Positions 14,701 to 28,149 of a stretch of 64,000 nucleotides of DNA are shown here, piece by piece (the stretch's first letter is position 1; each line of letters starts with the position of its first letter). The translations under genes and the position numbers were made by a program. A model generated the notes under the pieces. The model saw only the letters and a list, made by a program, of their open reading frames with translations, ran no database searches and was not told the origin of the DNA. The stretch comes from Fratercula arctica (Eukaryota; Chordata; Aves; Charadriiformes; Alcidae), in NCBI GenBank assembly GCA_947846985.1, contig CANTUZ010000001.1, positions 111,679,757 through 111,743,756 on the forward strand, written 5' to 3'.

Positions 14701-15480
14701 GCAGTAATCAGGAAAGGATGAGCCTTTAAATTGAATGCAAAGACCATTCTCACTACCTAACACCAAAACATCAAACAAAAGTGCTACAATGACCTTCTTG
14801 GATGTTTCTGGTCAAGGGATTCTTCTTGCATTTTGTTTCCTTTTACAGGTGGGAATGGGCTAGCTAACTTCACATGCAGAAACAGAAAGTGTATTACATC
14901 TTTGAATCCATTGTGTTCATTTGTTTATACATTCCTCTGGAGTTATTTGTAAGGGCTATTTACCTTGTTTTAACTTTTGCTCCTTTGGGTCAGAAATAGC
15001 AGGATGAACCTTCCTTAAAATAGAAGTATATCCTCAGCTGGGAAAAGTTTCTTGAATACGGAGTGGGGTTGAGAGACAGCAGCTGCACGCAAATATACTC
15101 ACTTCCCCGGGTGCTGTGTGAACACGCACACTGCAGGAGTGTGGATCCTGCAGCCTGTCTTACCCCTGCTGGGAAGAAACACCCAGATAGACCTCAGGTT
15201 GGAGAACAGAAAGGAAGTGTTTCCTGAGGACTTGGAGAGCACTGCATGGACTTTGCTGCCATTCTCAAGCTGAGAAGAAACCATAAGAAGAGTATCTGCT
15301 GCCAGGACACAGTGGGTAGAGAGAAAATGTATACGTAAACCTATTTATTCCTGTTCCATTTCACCTCAGGTTCTCTCTTTGGAAATGTCGGCCTTTATTG
15401 GCTTTTTTTAATGGCTGTTTTTCTGTTTATGTGTAGATAATTTGTGGTCAGGTCAAAACTTGTTTAGAATTCAAAAGCCT
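5736..15480. other. AT-rich non-coding DNA, no gene recognised
   Basis: I found no coding exon, RNA gene or transposon body here. Open frames reach about 104 codons (12431-12745) and their translations are low-complexity or Lys-rich. Small features include the tandem 11-mer at 9371-9392 and an A run at about 12649-12660. The interval around 6560-6680 has several homeodomain-type cores (TAATTG, TAATTGATTG), as conserved non-coding elements often do, but this cannot be judged without an alignment. Confidence 0.55.
9371..9392. repeat. Tandem 11-mer duplication
   Basis: TTGATCTCTAG occurs twice head to tail with no mismatch. This is the usual outcome of replication slippage. Confidence 0.9.
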
Positions 15481-15481
15481 C

Positions 15482-15494
15482 TTTTTTTTTTTTT
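15482..15494. repeat. T13 run
   Basis: Uninterrupted thymine run. An A12 run follows about 100 bp downstream at 15595-15606. No retrotransposon body was recognised beside either. Confidence 0.9.
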
Positions 15495-15499
15495 AAACT

Positions 15500-18400
15500 C
15501 TTGAACACAATATTCTCACTGTCTCACCCATCATCTGCCTTCAGATGGATTTCTTGTAAAGATCATTAATACAGAACAGGGCCTACACTCAAGGAAAAAA
15601 AAAAAACGATTTCTAGTAAGTGCAACAGCGTACTTCAGAATCACCTCAATGGTGAACTATTGCAAAATGTCACTGGGTGTGTCCAAACTTCAGAGCAGAT
15701 ACAAGTCAGAATCCCGGTCTCCCACTTTGTTTGGACTAAGCAACACGCTGAAACACATGACAAATTCCACCTACTCTTACACTGGAAACTTGGGCTTGCG
15801 GGAGGATCAAGATATAGTGTAATGGGACCTGGATGTATGTCAAGAGGTGGCTAATACATGCAGTAGATTCAGGTTCACTCACAATCCTGGGAGTTTCGGT
15901 TTAACTCTGTCTGATGTAAATACTGTTAAAGGCAACAATGATCGTATCAGAGAGCAAAGATTATCATGCTTGTGGAGAGGCAGTGTGCATAAAATTTTGT
16001 CCTAGTTCTCTCTATCATCCAAAATATTTGTAGATCTCTAAGAATGTAAAAAATTCATACCATCTTGGTGAAGATGTGTATTTTATTTAAGGAAACAAAC
16101 CCAGTGCTCTTTGGTTCCTCATGAATTTATCAGCATCCATTACTCTGTATCTTGACTGGATAATCTATATCCAATAGACTACATAAGCATGAATTCAACA
16201 GAAAAATTCCAGTCTAGTGCTTAAAAAACCAAATGTTTTCCACATCTATATTTTTCATGTGGAAATACAGACATCTGAAAATATAATCAGCCGTACATTA
16301 AAAAAAAAATACTCCTAGAAAGAGCCAGTTGGATACGGTTTAGGAAACGCATTACCCTTAATGAATAACATAGAGATTGAGCCCAGGTGGAACAAGGGTG
16401 TAGGAAACTGGTTATAATCTTGATTCATTGGTACTTGGTTCTCTGGTAGACTAGCTGGAGTTGCATTATAACTTATTTCACTTTTTTTTCCATCAATAGA
16501 GTACTTATATGGAGATTTGGTTAAAAAAAATCTTTTCTGCTTTATGAAAATTTTGTCATATTGTGAAACTCAAGTATCAACATTGCAAATTTTTAAAGTT
16601 GGAGTCTAAGGAACATTTCGGTTAAAGCCTTCTAATTTTCTTTCTACTATGAGCCTTCAGAATGTTCCTTATGAGAACAAAAATTAGTTTTTACACAGAA
16701 AAAAACACACTGGCATGAAAATTCAAGGTTTTTATTAATACAATCTTGAAATAATAAATTCATTGAAAATAACTGGTTTTTAGTCCCACTGCTTTGCTAA
16801 TAGCTGACATTCATTGAAACAAATTGCCAAAACCTTCATATTCTACAGAAGGTTCTAATTTGGTATTTTTTTCCTGGTTGTTACTATCACACATTTCTGT
16901 GGGTAGTTGTAGGAAAATGCTCTTATTCAGGGAGAACAATTAGCTGTACATATATTATGAAGGATTTAGTTACTCTCTACCACCACTGCTATGATATTAA
17001 TATAGATGGTACTACATTGGTATACCTGGGGTACAAAAAATTTCTGGCAACTGATGCTATTGGGAAGTTCGCACAGTACTTTCCTATTCCCTCAGATATT
17101 CCACCTCAGATTTTAAAAAAACAATCAACCAACAACTGTTTCCCAATCTGTTTGCTGTTTTTGTAAGGCTGTGTGCCACCACTACTTACATTGTCCTTCC
17201 CCCAGGTGGTTGGAAGTGTGGTTATGAGTATCCTAAACTGGAGCTCATTTCTCATGGCTAAGTAACTTCCCCTTGCAAGCACAAAATGTTTTCCTGCAGC
17301 TCTGTCGATCCTTTTGGATGTAAACAGACATCCAATTCTTAGTTATTAGAGGTTCACAAAACTCACTATTTTTGTGAATCATAAATTTTTTCGGAAGAGA
17401 TGGACCAACACAAATTAATCTCCAAACCCCTTATTTAAACAGCAGTATGAGTGGAAGAAATTCAAAGGAAAAAGCTTCAGCAGAAAAGCATTCCCATGCC
17501 TATATGCCAAATAAGTGATACGTAAACAGCAAAGAAAATTGCTTAAGTCTCTGGAAATGTTAGAAATCCAGCGAAAATAGAACATAAATTAGAGAAGCTG
17601 TAAAGCTAAAGAACATACAGTATTTACACACTTCTGTAAGAAAGAGGTAATCATTGTTCTGTGTCAATATAATTCTGTGTCAAAATAATTGAGCAAATAA
17701 TGTGAGCTATGAGGGTGCAAAACATAGAAGGAGAACACCCTAACACCTATGTTCTCTTTACTTCTTAATCATATACATGAATATATGTTGCCTTTTCCAC
17801 AGTTTTGGTTTTTTGGTGGTTTTGGTGGTTTTTTTCCCTCCCACCCCTGTCTGGAGAGTTTTTAAATAAGATTAGCAAGTTGAATTAGCATGTTAATTCC
17901 ACAAAACTCAAGTCCAAGAGATATCATGCTTTCTCAAGTTTGCCTCTTCAATTGTAACATAGAATCACTGAATCTACCAAGCCTCCCACTACGTTTAATC
18001 ATATTACCATCAATGTTATTATAACCCCAAAACCTCAAATCACCAAGCTCTTTTCATTCCCTTTTTGTGCTTTAGAAATTCTGGGAAGTATCAGGAATTA
18101 AAATCAAAGTTTTTATAGTGAATAAATATCGGACAAACTTAAATTTTTTAGTTTTAACTTTCTGAGAGAAACTTCTAAAATTCTCTTGCAGATTTTATTT
18201 CCCTTTCAGATACTGTTCAAAAAGCAACCCAACCTAAATCTAGTAGATCTGCACCAAGCAATCCTTTAAATGTCAAGCAACAGCTTTAATGTTGTATGAC
18301 TAAAACAGATTTTAGTTTTCTTAATGTCAGAGTTCTTCTATGCAAAAGATTTAGATACAACTTTTTGATATCTTCCTTAGATACTCAGAAAATACTCTCA

Positions 18401-21400
18401 AGTTAGCAATAAAGATTGCCAATATATAGGGTAATCAAGGGAGGAATCTAACAGAAATCATCCAGGTCAGTTCCTGGTGCTTGACAAAGGTGTCTCTGCC
18501 TGATATGACAGATGGAAGATGAAGAACCACTCAAGTGAAGAGCTAGGAAAGATTAGCCGGGCCTGATTGAAATGGTACACTTTCAAACTGTGTGTGTTCT
18601 GTGTGGCAGCAGGTGAAAAATGCCTGGACACAATTTTTTCCTATAAAAGTTTAGATTAATGCATAGAACTCCTTGAAGTGGAAGAAAATAAATACCAACC
18701 ACATGAACAAGTAAGACAAAGACTCTCAAAATACAATGGATACACTTTGTATAATAATCATCTGATACTACACTTGAGCAGATTAAATACCTCTTGACAT
18801 CTCTTCAATGGATATAAATAAAGATAAAATATACGTCGAATACATAAGACATCTTTTTTGGTTCTGAGTCTAAGCAAAGAATATTTACATAGATAGATAA
18901 ATCATGCAATAATAACTAGTTCTTGGGAATATATCTTGTAGAAACACACAAAAATAGAAAGTAAAAAGATAAAAAGATCTTATAGAGATTATTGCATTTG
19001 TTTTTCATAGTAAGGGACACAATCTCTTCCACTGTAATCAATAAAACAGAATTTTGTTGAACTGGCCAAAAGCCTACCTTAATATACACCACTGCAGCAT
19101 TGTAGCTTGTATTGTGTGACCAGATTCACTCCACACGAGTCATCAGCATGTTTCCTGGACATGATAAATGCTGTAAAGTAAAACCCTTTCTGCTTGACCT
19201 GAAATTATGACGTTTTGTGAACAGAGGAAAACATCAGGTTGGGTTTGAGCATCAAGGGTGAAATACTACATCCATTAAAGTTGACTTTAACTTTGACATT
19301 GTATGCCAGTCAGACTGTACTGTGTGAATTTATGGGATATAAAGAAACACTTTATGTGATTGATATTCATAACACTTCCTGTTATACTGCCTTCCAATGC
19401 TGACATGCTTTATACCGCCTTACAAGACATAGCATCTAGAATGGATTTTTTTTTTCTTTTTCTTTGCACTTTTTGGGTCTCATCTAATCTTGTATTGACA
19501 CTTGCCCCACAGTCACAAGACTTAACAGGCTGAATTTTCCTTCTTGTAAAGCTATAAGCTTGCACAGCATCTAACTTTTGTCACTGAGATTTATTAATTT
19601 CTAAAAGTAACAGTTTGTGAGAGAATTACACAGAAATTTTGTTGTGTGTGTTGTTAGAAAGCTCTGTACTTCCTTCTGCTCTCCACTTCATCTGCTTAGT
19701 GCTAGGCTTGTTCCTCAAATTTCCTGTGATACAACATAAAACATCCACAAAAAAATAAACTTATTTCTACTACTTTCCCAGATAGCAGTTGGTTAACTAA
19801 TGACTATATGGGTCAGTGTTATTCCTGTTAATTGACCTTACGAATAATAAAGAGATAAGGTGTCAGTTACTGAAATAGACATTAGTGAAGAGCATCAACA
19901 ATTAAACAATTCAAAACCAGAAACCTGGACCTAAAATGACGCTTCAGATAGATACTTCAGCTCAAACTTCAACTTGCATTGCTGAAGGACTAGATTCCAA
20001 TTTCTGTCAAAATCAGTGGGTTTGTGCCTTCGCGTCAGTTAAGAAGAGCCATTTGTGACTAACAGGTTACTTGAACAGGTACCAAACCTCTCTTTCTAAT
20101 CACTTAAAGCTTGGAGAGTTCCCAAGAACCTTTTCACAGAACAATGCTAGTAAGTTTTTTTCCTTCTGTCTAGGCAAAATTTTTATCTGGGATCATTGTT
20201 TTATCACTCAGGGACTGCTGCTCTTTGCCATCAGCAGGCAGATGCCCATCCAGGTACGTGCAGGACTGAAAACCACTCAGGAACGTGTTCCCTGGTAGCA
20301 GAAATTGTTCTAGTAGCACCCACTGGCTCTTGACCTTCATTGTTCCTGGGAAAATGGTACACTGAATATTCAATTAGCCTGATGGTTACTGGAAGCATTT
20401 GACCTACAAGTGCTGCACAGCACAGGAGGTCTGGTCATGGGGTAAGGGCTGTGGCCAACACCACTGTTCTGCCCGCTGAATAAATTTTAGGGCAAGCCTC
20501 GGTGCAGAGTTGGATATAACCTCCTTAATCATATGCATATCTACTTTTTTTCTGTATTTATAATTAACATAGATTCTATATTTATATTAAATACAGAATT
20601 ATATTGGGTACTCTCTACATTTGTAGGGAGTTTTACTTAGACAGTTGGCATATATTGTAAAGTTATAACAAGAATATAAGTACATTCTCATTACCTTCTA
20701 GAACACAATGACTTTTTTAACTACATACAGTTTTCCCAGTCTTCCCACTCTGGAAGTATTCTTAACCACAGCAGAATAAAGAGATGATGTGAAAAGTTCT
20801 CTGAATTGTAAGCACAATTTCTCTTATACGTAAAATCAGAAAAATATGTCAAAAGTGTGTTTCAAGTGTAATGAAAACACGATTATGGAGTCATCCTAAA
20901 ATCCACATAATCCACATCTTTATCACCAGGTGCAAGTCAAGAAACTGAACTTTTACCAACTGCATCAGGCAGTATGAAGAATGCTAACAAGAGTGAAAAC
21001 AATATTAGAAACTAGGGCCAAAGGAAGCTGCTACACTGCATTAGTTATGAGATCACTGCAGTGCATATGTAGTATGAGGTTTTGTCACCAGTACAGAGCA
21101 AAGCATAAATACTCAATCAGCTTAACATAAATGAGATAAAGGACAATCACAAACATTTTCTTTTGACCTCATGTGGTAGCCTAAATTCATCTTTTACTGG
21201 GAATTCAAGTATTCCTTGTGGCATCAGCAGTTATGCCAGTGAGGTTCTAGGAAGCTACCTCCTTACAGCCTTCCATGTATTAGACACTGCCTCCAAGCCG
21301 AGATGTGGTTATTGGCCTTGCGAAAGTCCCTTGAGAGTTTCAGTCCAGTGTTATATAGATTAATTTCAGCAGACCACAGTAAAGTTTAACTTCACACTGG

Positions 21401-24190
21401 AACAGAGCAGGAACACTCACCCACTCACTGACAGTGTCTCAATTGATGGACTGATATAACCAAAGACTTACGATCTCAAGCAATATTTCAAAAAAAGTAA
21501 ACTTTTTTATTTTTTAAATACACAAACTGAAGTGTGTTTTATGCTGGAAGAAAGGTTTTGGGAAAGGATGACATTGGGTTTTGTGAGCATGCGTGCAGCT
21601 GACCTCACACACCACTACTCAGGCAATGGACAACTCATTCTTGTATGCCTGTGTTCTTTGGATGCTCAGACCACACTGTGTTTCTGAGGCTGACATTTTT
21701 TCAGTAGTAGGCCTCTGCTTAGCACAACCTTACTAACTGTACTCTTTAGCTTGAACACATATCACAAAGTTCAGGGAATTAGCTGAGTGAGAAGAAGATG
21801 TGTGCAAATATACAACCAGTTAATTGAGACACAGAGTTCTCCATTCTGGTGCAAATTGTTGAAGACACAGACGACAACAACAGTTATCTGTGCTGTTGTT
21901 CCCTAACTGTTGTTCTTCATATAAGACTGAGTAAAATGTCTGCTGTGATAGCTTATTTTTTGCCACTGCAAAACAATTTCCACCAGTCAATTCAGAGTAC
22001 AGAAGAGGGAATTCTTTAGGGAACAGAATGTGACCAGAGCTGCACCCATCAGGTGAGTGTTTTACAGCTGATCTACTTGCAAGCAAAACTGAGCCCAAGG
22101 GGGAACCTTTTAGCTTTCCCCCCATTTTCTCTGATTGGGTCAGTTCCAGCTCTGTGCCACCTGCCTTCCGTTTCGTCCACAAGGCTGGCAAGGACTGTGA
22201 ATCAAGAGGATGAGAAAGACATACAAACAAAACATTTCCCTTCCCTTTCCCTGCCCAGTCTCCTCCACGTGAACCCTGTCAGTCACTGAAAATTATTTAT
22301 TACCTTTCTGAGAGGCCACCCTGCTTTATTCAAGTTTAGTTACCTTGTCCACAGATATTTTAATGACAATTGCTGGAGCCCTGTTAGGTCTGGTATTTCA
22401 ATACCTGCCTATCTCTAGATAATAATGCTTGCTGGCAAGTTTTAATTTCATTAGAGATATCATTGTAGCACATGCTAAATAAACACCACCAAAAAGTAGC
22501 ACAAGAGTACAAGAAGTCATTAAATTATTACTCCCAAAGTCTCATGATGATTATTGTTAATAGGGCAATCAAATCCTGCTGTATTGTTCCCTAACTACAT
22601 GCCGACTTAGTGGGTGGCATACATTTTCATTAAATAAAGACTTATGGTTAGAAGAAGAATGTAATCAACAGTAATGACCTGAAGAGTAATTGAAAATATA
22701 ATCTCAGTGACCACCCCACCCAGCTATTAAAAAGGACAATCATTAAAAAAATGCTAAACTAATTCCATTTTGTGTCTCTGTATGTTTGTAGACTATCATT
22801 CACATTCTCCCCACACTGTTAGCTCTCTTTTTCTAGTCAAATTAATTTAATGTAATTAGAATAAAATACATTGTGTGTGAAAATAAAATTTTGGCATTGA
22901 CTACTTCTGATAACAAGTACCCCAGGAAGAGCACTATTCATTCAACATACATTCATTATACATTACCATTTGTGCTAACTAAATCACTTTGTATGAAACT
23001 AACAGCGTGCAATAATTATATCCCCCCTCACCCCCTCAGTGTTTACCAATTCCAGAAATGAGGCCAAAAATGGGTTGTCATTCATGTTTAAACAAAAAAA
23101 TCTGAGCCAAACAACCACAACTGTTTTTCTTAAGCTCACAATATACAACATTCCTTTCTGGGATTACATACATTTTTGTTTCATTCTTTGTTTTCTTTTT
23201 TTTCCCCTTTTGTTACAAGAATTCAGTGTAAAGAAGTTGATTTTTTGCCATCATAATAAAAATAAAAATCCACAAGACAAAACAGAACAAAAGTGAAACA
23301 CAATATGGAAGTCATTTTAATTTCACCACAAGACAAATGACTAGAACTTCATATACTTCTTCAGTTTAGACTATCAGTAATAGTCTAATCAGCAATTCTA
23401 AAATGCTTCAAGACTGGAGACTAGCACAGCAAGGATTTAAAGTACCTGAGCTTTTCTCCACATAATGACAGCTGAGAAATAATGTCATTCCACTAATCAA
23501 CTACTACTTCTGCCTTTTTTTTTTTTTTTTCAAAATAGGAAAACATTGTTTTTCAAGAAAGAGCTTCAACACAGTTGCCTTCCTCCCCTGACTCTTATCT
23601 GTAAGCAGGCAGATGTTCCTGAATTAATATATGTGAGTCATTGACCATTTATTCTTTAGTACCAAATGAAATACATTTTGTAGCATTAAGCAAAATTATT
23701 AAGTGGAACATATAATACAGCTTAAGGACTTTTGTGAAACCAGATGAGAAAAATAATTACTTTGATAACTACGCTTTTTTTCACATTGAGTTTGTTTGTT
23801 TTAATGTAGATAGATAGCATTATCATCCATTCTTCAAACCCTTTTTATTTCACTTAAATCCAGTAGTACTTCAAGGAAGTATTGAAGATAGAATTAAGCA
23901 GTACACAGAATCATAATACAGGCAAACCTCATTGGATTTAAAAAATAAACATACTGATCTAGCCAATAATCTTAATGCTGACCCAGAACTACTCAAACTC
24001 AAAACACCTCACAGAAAAGGATCTAGTCTCATTCCAATTAAATCAGTCTTCTTTTTTTCCAGTGTTTAAGGATTAAAAATTAAAGTGAAACAGTAGTCGA
24101 GGATAAATAGCTGTGGAAGAAAGGAGACCAGGACAGCACTATTTTATTCTAACTTACCAACCGTTTACTCCATTTTTGGAAGAATGTGCT
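15500..24190. other. AT-rich non-coding DNA, no gene recognised
   Basis: No recognisable gene. The longest open frame is 136 codons on the minus strand (21820-22230) and has no domain I recognise. Simple-sequence features are a TTTTGGTGG-type patch at about 17802-17838, a near-duplication around TTCTGTGTCAA at 17657-17690, an inverted repeat (20550-20560 with 20588-20598) and a T16 run at 23515-23530. CATAGAATCACTGAATC at about 17960 faintly recalls the reverse complement of a CR1 3' end, but the next bases do not match, so no CR1 is called. Confidence 0.55.
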
Positions 24191-24192
24191 GC

Positions 24193-24219
24193 TTTTTTTT
24201 TTTTTTTTTTTTTTTTTTT
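24193..24219. repeat. T27 homopolymer run
   Basis: A 27-base uninterrupted thymine run followed by a C-rich stretch (CTTCCCCCTCCCCC). Its length makes it liable to polymorphism and sequencing error. No SINE or LINE body abuts it. Confidence 0.95.
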
Positions 24220-24220
24220 G

Positions 24221-25322
24221 CTTCCCCCTCCCCCTTTAACCTATTTTCCTTATGAAATTATTTTCTCCATATAATCATTTATGTAATCATTTAGGTCTGT
24301 GCAAAGCAGGCAGAGAACTTCTCACAATAGGATATTCAGGCAGTAACTCATTACACCTGGTTTTGCGGGGTTGAAATGATTATGTACGAGGAAGAACTAC
24401 AGAATCAAAAATACTGTTTTACATTTCCAAAGTTTATACCAGAAGATAAAAGAAGTACAATAATATACTTTTGGTATATTGGTTACGTAAGTAAGAGCTT
24501 CATGGAACTGTTCACAAAAACCAGTCAAAATGCAATAAAAATATGCCAATTGGAAATGGTATTTGCACATTGAAAATGTGAACATTGCTCTTGCTTATAT
24601 AGTACACTTATCCTATATCGAATACATTGGTATATTATTCCATTGATCTTTTTAAAAGAGGAAATGACTGTCAAAACCACTGAAATATACTGTTGGCACA
24701 ATACAGTCTACATTCAAGATTATTTTAAAATCATTATGTTTATGTTTTTCATCTGACTTTTTTAGTGTCAAACTTTTCACAGACTATTATATTATATAAG
24801 GATCCCTTTTGCTGTCTGCGCTGAAGAATCCTACCACTGTAAAATATTCCCATGTCATTCAGAAATCCGGCATTGCATCCAACCCTTCATCAGCCTTTCT
24901 CCATAACTGTATTTTTCTGCTGTTCTTTGTGGGTTATGGGACTAAATATTTGCTCATTTTTAGAATCCAGGCAATTCCAAACAGTAGATTCATTGTTTAG
25001 GTTTCTATACAGGGATATGCTATTTACAGCAAAAGGGAGCCCAGGTAGATCCACTGCTGTAAATCCTAAAGGGAACTGCAGTAGGATAAGTGAAGAATAT
25101 ATTAATATCTCTTCTTTGTGAGGTATTTAAATGTTATCAATGGAATTTTCTTTCCAGTATCTGGCATCATGAGGAATGGGTTAGTGTATGTGTGTATCTA
25201 AAGGAGAGCAACACAAATCACATCAAAGCAGACAGAGACATGGATTTATAGCATCTTAGCTATTTCACAGGAATCATCCACATGCACACTTGTATACGTG
25301 CACCAGCATCAAGGTTTAACCC
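24221..25322. other. AT-rich non-coding DNA left of the solo LTR
   Basis: No gene, repeat family or RNA recognised. Open frames are under 90 codons. No retroviral internal sequence is seen, which supports calling the neighbouring LTR solo. Confidence 0.6.
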
Positions 25323-25895
25323 TGGTAGGCAGCTGAGCACTACACAGCAGCTTGCTCTCTCCCCCACTCAGTGAGATGAGGGATGGAACAGGCAGGGTAA
25401 AAGTACAACAACTTGTGGGTTGAGATAAAGACAGTGTAGTAATTAAAAAAAGAAAGAAAAAAAGAAAACAACAAAGAGAATAAAAAGACCAAAACCAAGA
25501 AAAGGAATTGATGAAAAAAAATTAAATTCCTCACCACTAACCGATGGTGATTAGTGCCCAGCCAGTCCCCAGGCAACAGCAACCCTGGCCAACATCCAAC
25601 TCACCCCAGTTTTAGTGCTGAGCACAACACCATGTGGTCTGGGACATCCTTTTGGTCAGTTTGGGTAAGCTGTACCGGCTGTGTCACCTCCCAGCATCTT
25701 GTGTTCCCCCAGCCCCCTCGCTGGTGGGGCAGGGTGAGGAGCAGAAAAAGGGGTTGGTGCTGTGCAAGCACTGCTCAGCAGCAGCTGAAACATCCCTCTG
25801 TTATCAACACTGCTTTCAGCACAAACCCAAAACATAGCACCATACAAGCTACTATGAAGAAATTTAACTCTGTCCTTGTCACAGTCCAAACAGCA
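25323..25895 (-). mobile_element. Solo LTR of an avian endogenous retrovirus (antisense)
   Basis: Read on the minus strand, this matches the layout of an LTR common in bird genomes. Plus-strand landmarks in order are GAGCACTACACAGCAGCTTG near 25334, GTGGGTTGAGATAAAGACAG near 25415, an A/G-rich simple-repeat stretch at 25441-25500, a block with TTTTGGTCAGTTTGGG and CCGGCTGTGTCACCTCCCAG at about 25650-25694, TGTGCAAGCACTGCTCAGCA near 25761, ATCCCTCTGTTATCAACACT near 25792 and AGCTACTATGAAGAAATTTA near 25847. The edges are provisional, chosen at a TG and a CA; no clear target-site duplication was found. The position where I recall a TATA-like box, near 25606-25620, is degraded, so promoter activity is doubtful. 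No gag, pol or env sequence is seen on either side. The family resemblance is recalled; the class (ERVL or ERVK) was not established. Confidence 0.8.
25441..25500. repeat. A/G-rich simple repeat inside the LTR
   Basis: Purine-rich low-complexity run of AAAG and AAAAG units. In this LTR group the corresponding position is often a variable A-rich or AAT-type tract, so it probably belongs to the element. Confidence 0.7.
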
Positions 25896-26630
25896 AAAGT
25901 TATGATTATGAAACTGAAAAGGGAGGTCAGTCAAAAAACTGCCACTGCCACTGCCTAGCTAATGCTGTGTAAATTCAGACACTGACCTATATTACGGTAA
26001 CATATATGCATAGCTGTAGCCCTGTCCATCACATCCACCAGCTGGGCACCACCAGCACCAAGGCTGGATTGGAAGCCGGTGTTGTCTGCTCGTTTCACAT
26101 GAGGAGAAATACTACACTGCCTCAAAGGGCCAAACCCGATTGTCCATCACACTACCACAGACCTGTCAAAACCATGTCAGATGAGATCCACTGCCCTCCA
26201 CCCCACACACAGTGAAACACAACAAAAAGGTCCTCTTGGCTCCTGGAATGGGACAGATCAAGCCTTGAGTAAAATTAGCACATTTGCTCTAGAAATCATT
26301 GAAGCCCAATAAACATTGAATCTCACAAAGACAATTTAATAGCAATCTTTGAAGTGTGGGTATACTTTATAGGCCTGTTTTATTTGATTGTACACTTGCT
26401 TTTATGGTTCAGATTAAGCAGGTTTAATATTTGCCATGCAGTCTCTGGGGACTTCATCACATACGCATATAACAAGAGTTTTTCAATCTTCAGTAATTAT
26501 CAACAGAACTAGCAATTGCTAAAGATAGTCCAAATATATCATTCAAAACTTGGGATTTTTTTTTTTTAAAGTAAATGATTTCTGAACATTTACTGCTTTT
26601 CAAGAGTAGTCAATGGAAATATGACAAGAA

Positions 26631-26676
26631 TATGTGTGTCTGTGCACATATATATATATATTTGCGCACACACATA
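26631..26676. repeat. Alternating purine-pyrimidine microsatellite with mirrored GT and CA arms
   Basis: A TG-rich arm (TATGTGTGT, 26631-26639), a central (AT)n run and a CA-rich arm (ACACACATA, 26668-26676). The two outer 9-mers are exact reverse complements. Purine-pyrimidine alternation is almost continuous, so the tract could adopt a cruciform or Z-DNA form under supercoiling; that is inference. Confidence 0.85.
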
Positions 26677-27017
26677 CAACCAGTTTATTTTTCTCTAAAA
26701 CAGTCTTTAATTCTCACGCCTTTTATTTTCCTCTTCTTCTGAGTCGTCAGCTTTGCCACAAGGTGCATCCTTGCACCTCACTTTTATTAAAAAAGTTCTA
26801 TTTTAAAAGCTCCCATTCAAAACATAAAGTTTAGAAACATTACTTTCATTATTAAATGTAACATATTCGGAAAATGAAAAGTGGCACATCATTTCCCCTT
26901 GTGCTTGTCAGGGAATGATGAAGTTGAAGAGATACTAGCAGGAATCTAATGAAAGTTTAAATTAACACTAGCCTGCTGTTGTCACTAATATAATATGACT
27001 TGGTGTACCAGAGGCTT

Positions 27018-27106
27018 TTATACATATACATAATATATAATATGCATATACATATATATACATACATATATTTATAGATATTTATATATTTTATATATAT
27101 GTTTAT
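27018..27106. repeat. TA/CATA-rich low-complexity tract
   Basis: About 90 bases built almost wholly from TATA, CATA and TTTATA units, with only scattered G and C. It is an imperfect AT microsatellite with many internal palindromes. Confidence 0.85.
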
Positions 27107-28129
27107 GAGATAGCCAAGGGCACTCAGATTCTGTGCTGAACTATTTTCCTTCTACTGATATTACATATTGAATAAAAATAATAGGATGGAAAGTCTTTGA
27201 CAGAATTTTCTTCCCAAATATATAATTGGATTTCAGACATAGCAATCATAATCATGGATTAAATTAAATTAAAGAAGAAATGCATACACGACCCTTAACT
27301 GCCACATTTTTTTATTTTACTATATGCTTCATGCATGTTCTTCAGAAATACCCATTTCTTTCACTTCTCACTTACTTTAATAGTTCATTTTATTATTTCT
27401 CTTTTAATTCTCTTGCATGTGTCAATTTTGGAGACCAGTCAAGAGTGCTGTGTATGTAAATTAGATCCAAGAGAATATAAGAAAAGATTTTTCATTTCTC
27501 TGCGAGATTTAAAAGAGATAAGGAGGAGAGTGAAAAGATCCTTCTGGGTATCTGCAGTACTAAGATAACTTTTATTGTGGTTAAAACAGATTAGCCTGTT
27601 AATTCAAGGTGTGTTTTATTGTTCACACAGCTGTTCCAACAGACTGTCTTCCTCAGCAAAACACGAAAGAAGGTAAAATCAAGATATTTTAAGTGAAATT
27701 CCACTTTAATTATTTCTTAATTAAGAGAACATTGTTCGATTAAACAAAATTACACTGTGAGAAAATGGGATCAACTGGCTAAAGAGATCAAAACACAGCA
27801 CTGAAAGGGATTTCAGAAGGATATGCCAATAGATATAGTGCATTGAAAGAGGTTTAAAGAGCACAGGACAGAAGACAAGTTATATCAGGTGGAAAAGTAG
27901 TCATTTTGGTTTACTGCTGTTCTGATATTAATTATAAATGGCAGGTCAGCTGTCAGCCAAGTAATGTACTTTCCCTGCGATTTGGAGCACACTACCCTTT
28001 ATTCAGGGTATTTCTTTTGTCAGAATTTTGCTTTGGAAGATAACAACACACAAAAAAAAAAAGGAATTAATAGAAGAGAAGATACATTCCCTAAAACTAT
28101 ATGCAAAATAACCAAAATAGCAAAAGATT

Positions 28130-28149
28130 TTGTTGTTGTTGTTGTTGTT
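28130..28149. repeat. (TTG)n trinucleotide repeat
   Basis: Six or more uninterrupted TTG units that run into a T tract. Confidence 0.9.

Noticed and set aside
17955..18010. Possible CR1 3' end in reverse orientation
   Set aside because: Only about 17 bases recall the terminal octamer region; the next bases do not resemble a CR1 3' UTR.
21820..22230. 136-codon minus-strand open frame, the longest one outside the recognised elements apart from antisense frames in the CR1
   Set aside because: No recognisable domain, no coding-like composition and no clear splice or promoter context. A frame of this length can arise by chance in 64 kb.
24193..24219. Long T run as the tail of a minus-strand SINE or LINE
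   Set aside because: The adjoining sequence shows no polymerase III boxes, tRNA-like body or LINE 3' end.
25554..25958. 134-codon plus-strand frame
   Set aside because: It lies almost wholly inside the antisense solo LTR, which is non-coding.
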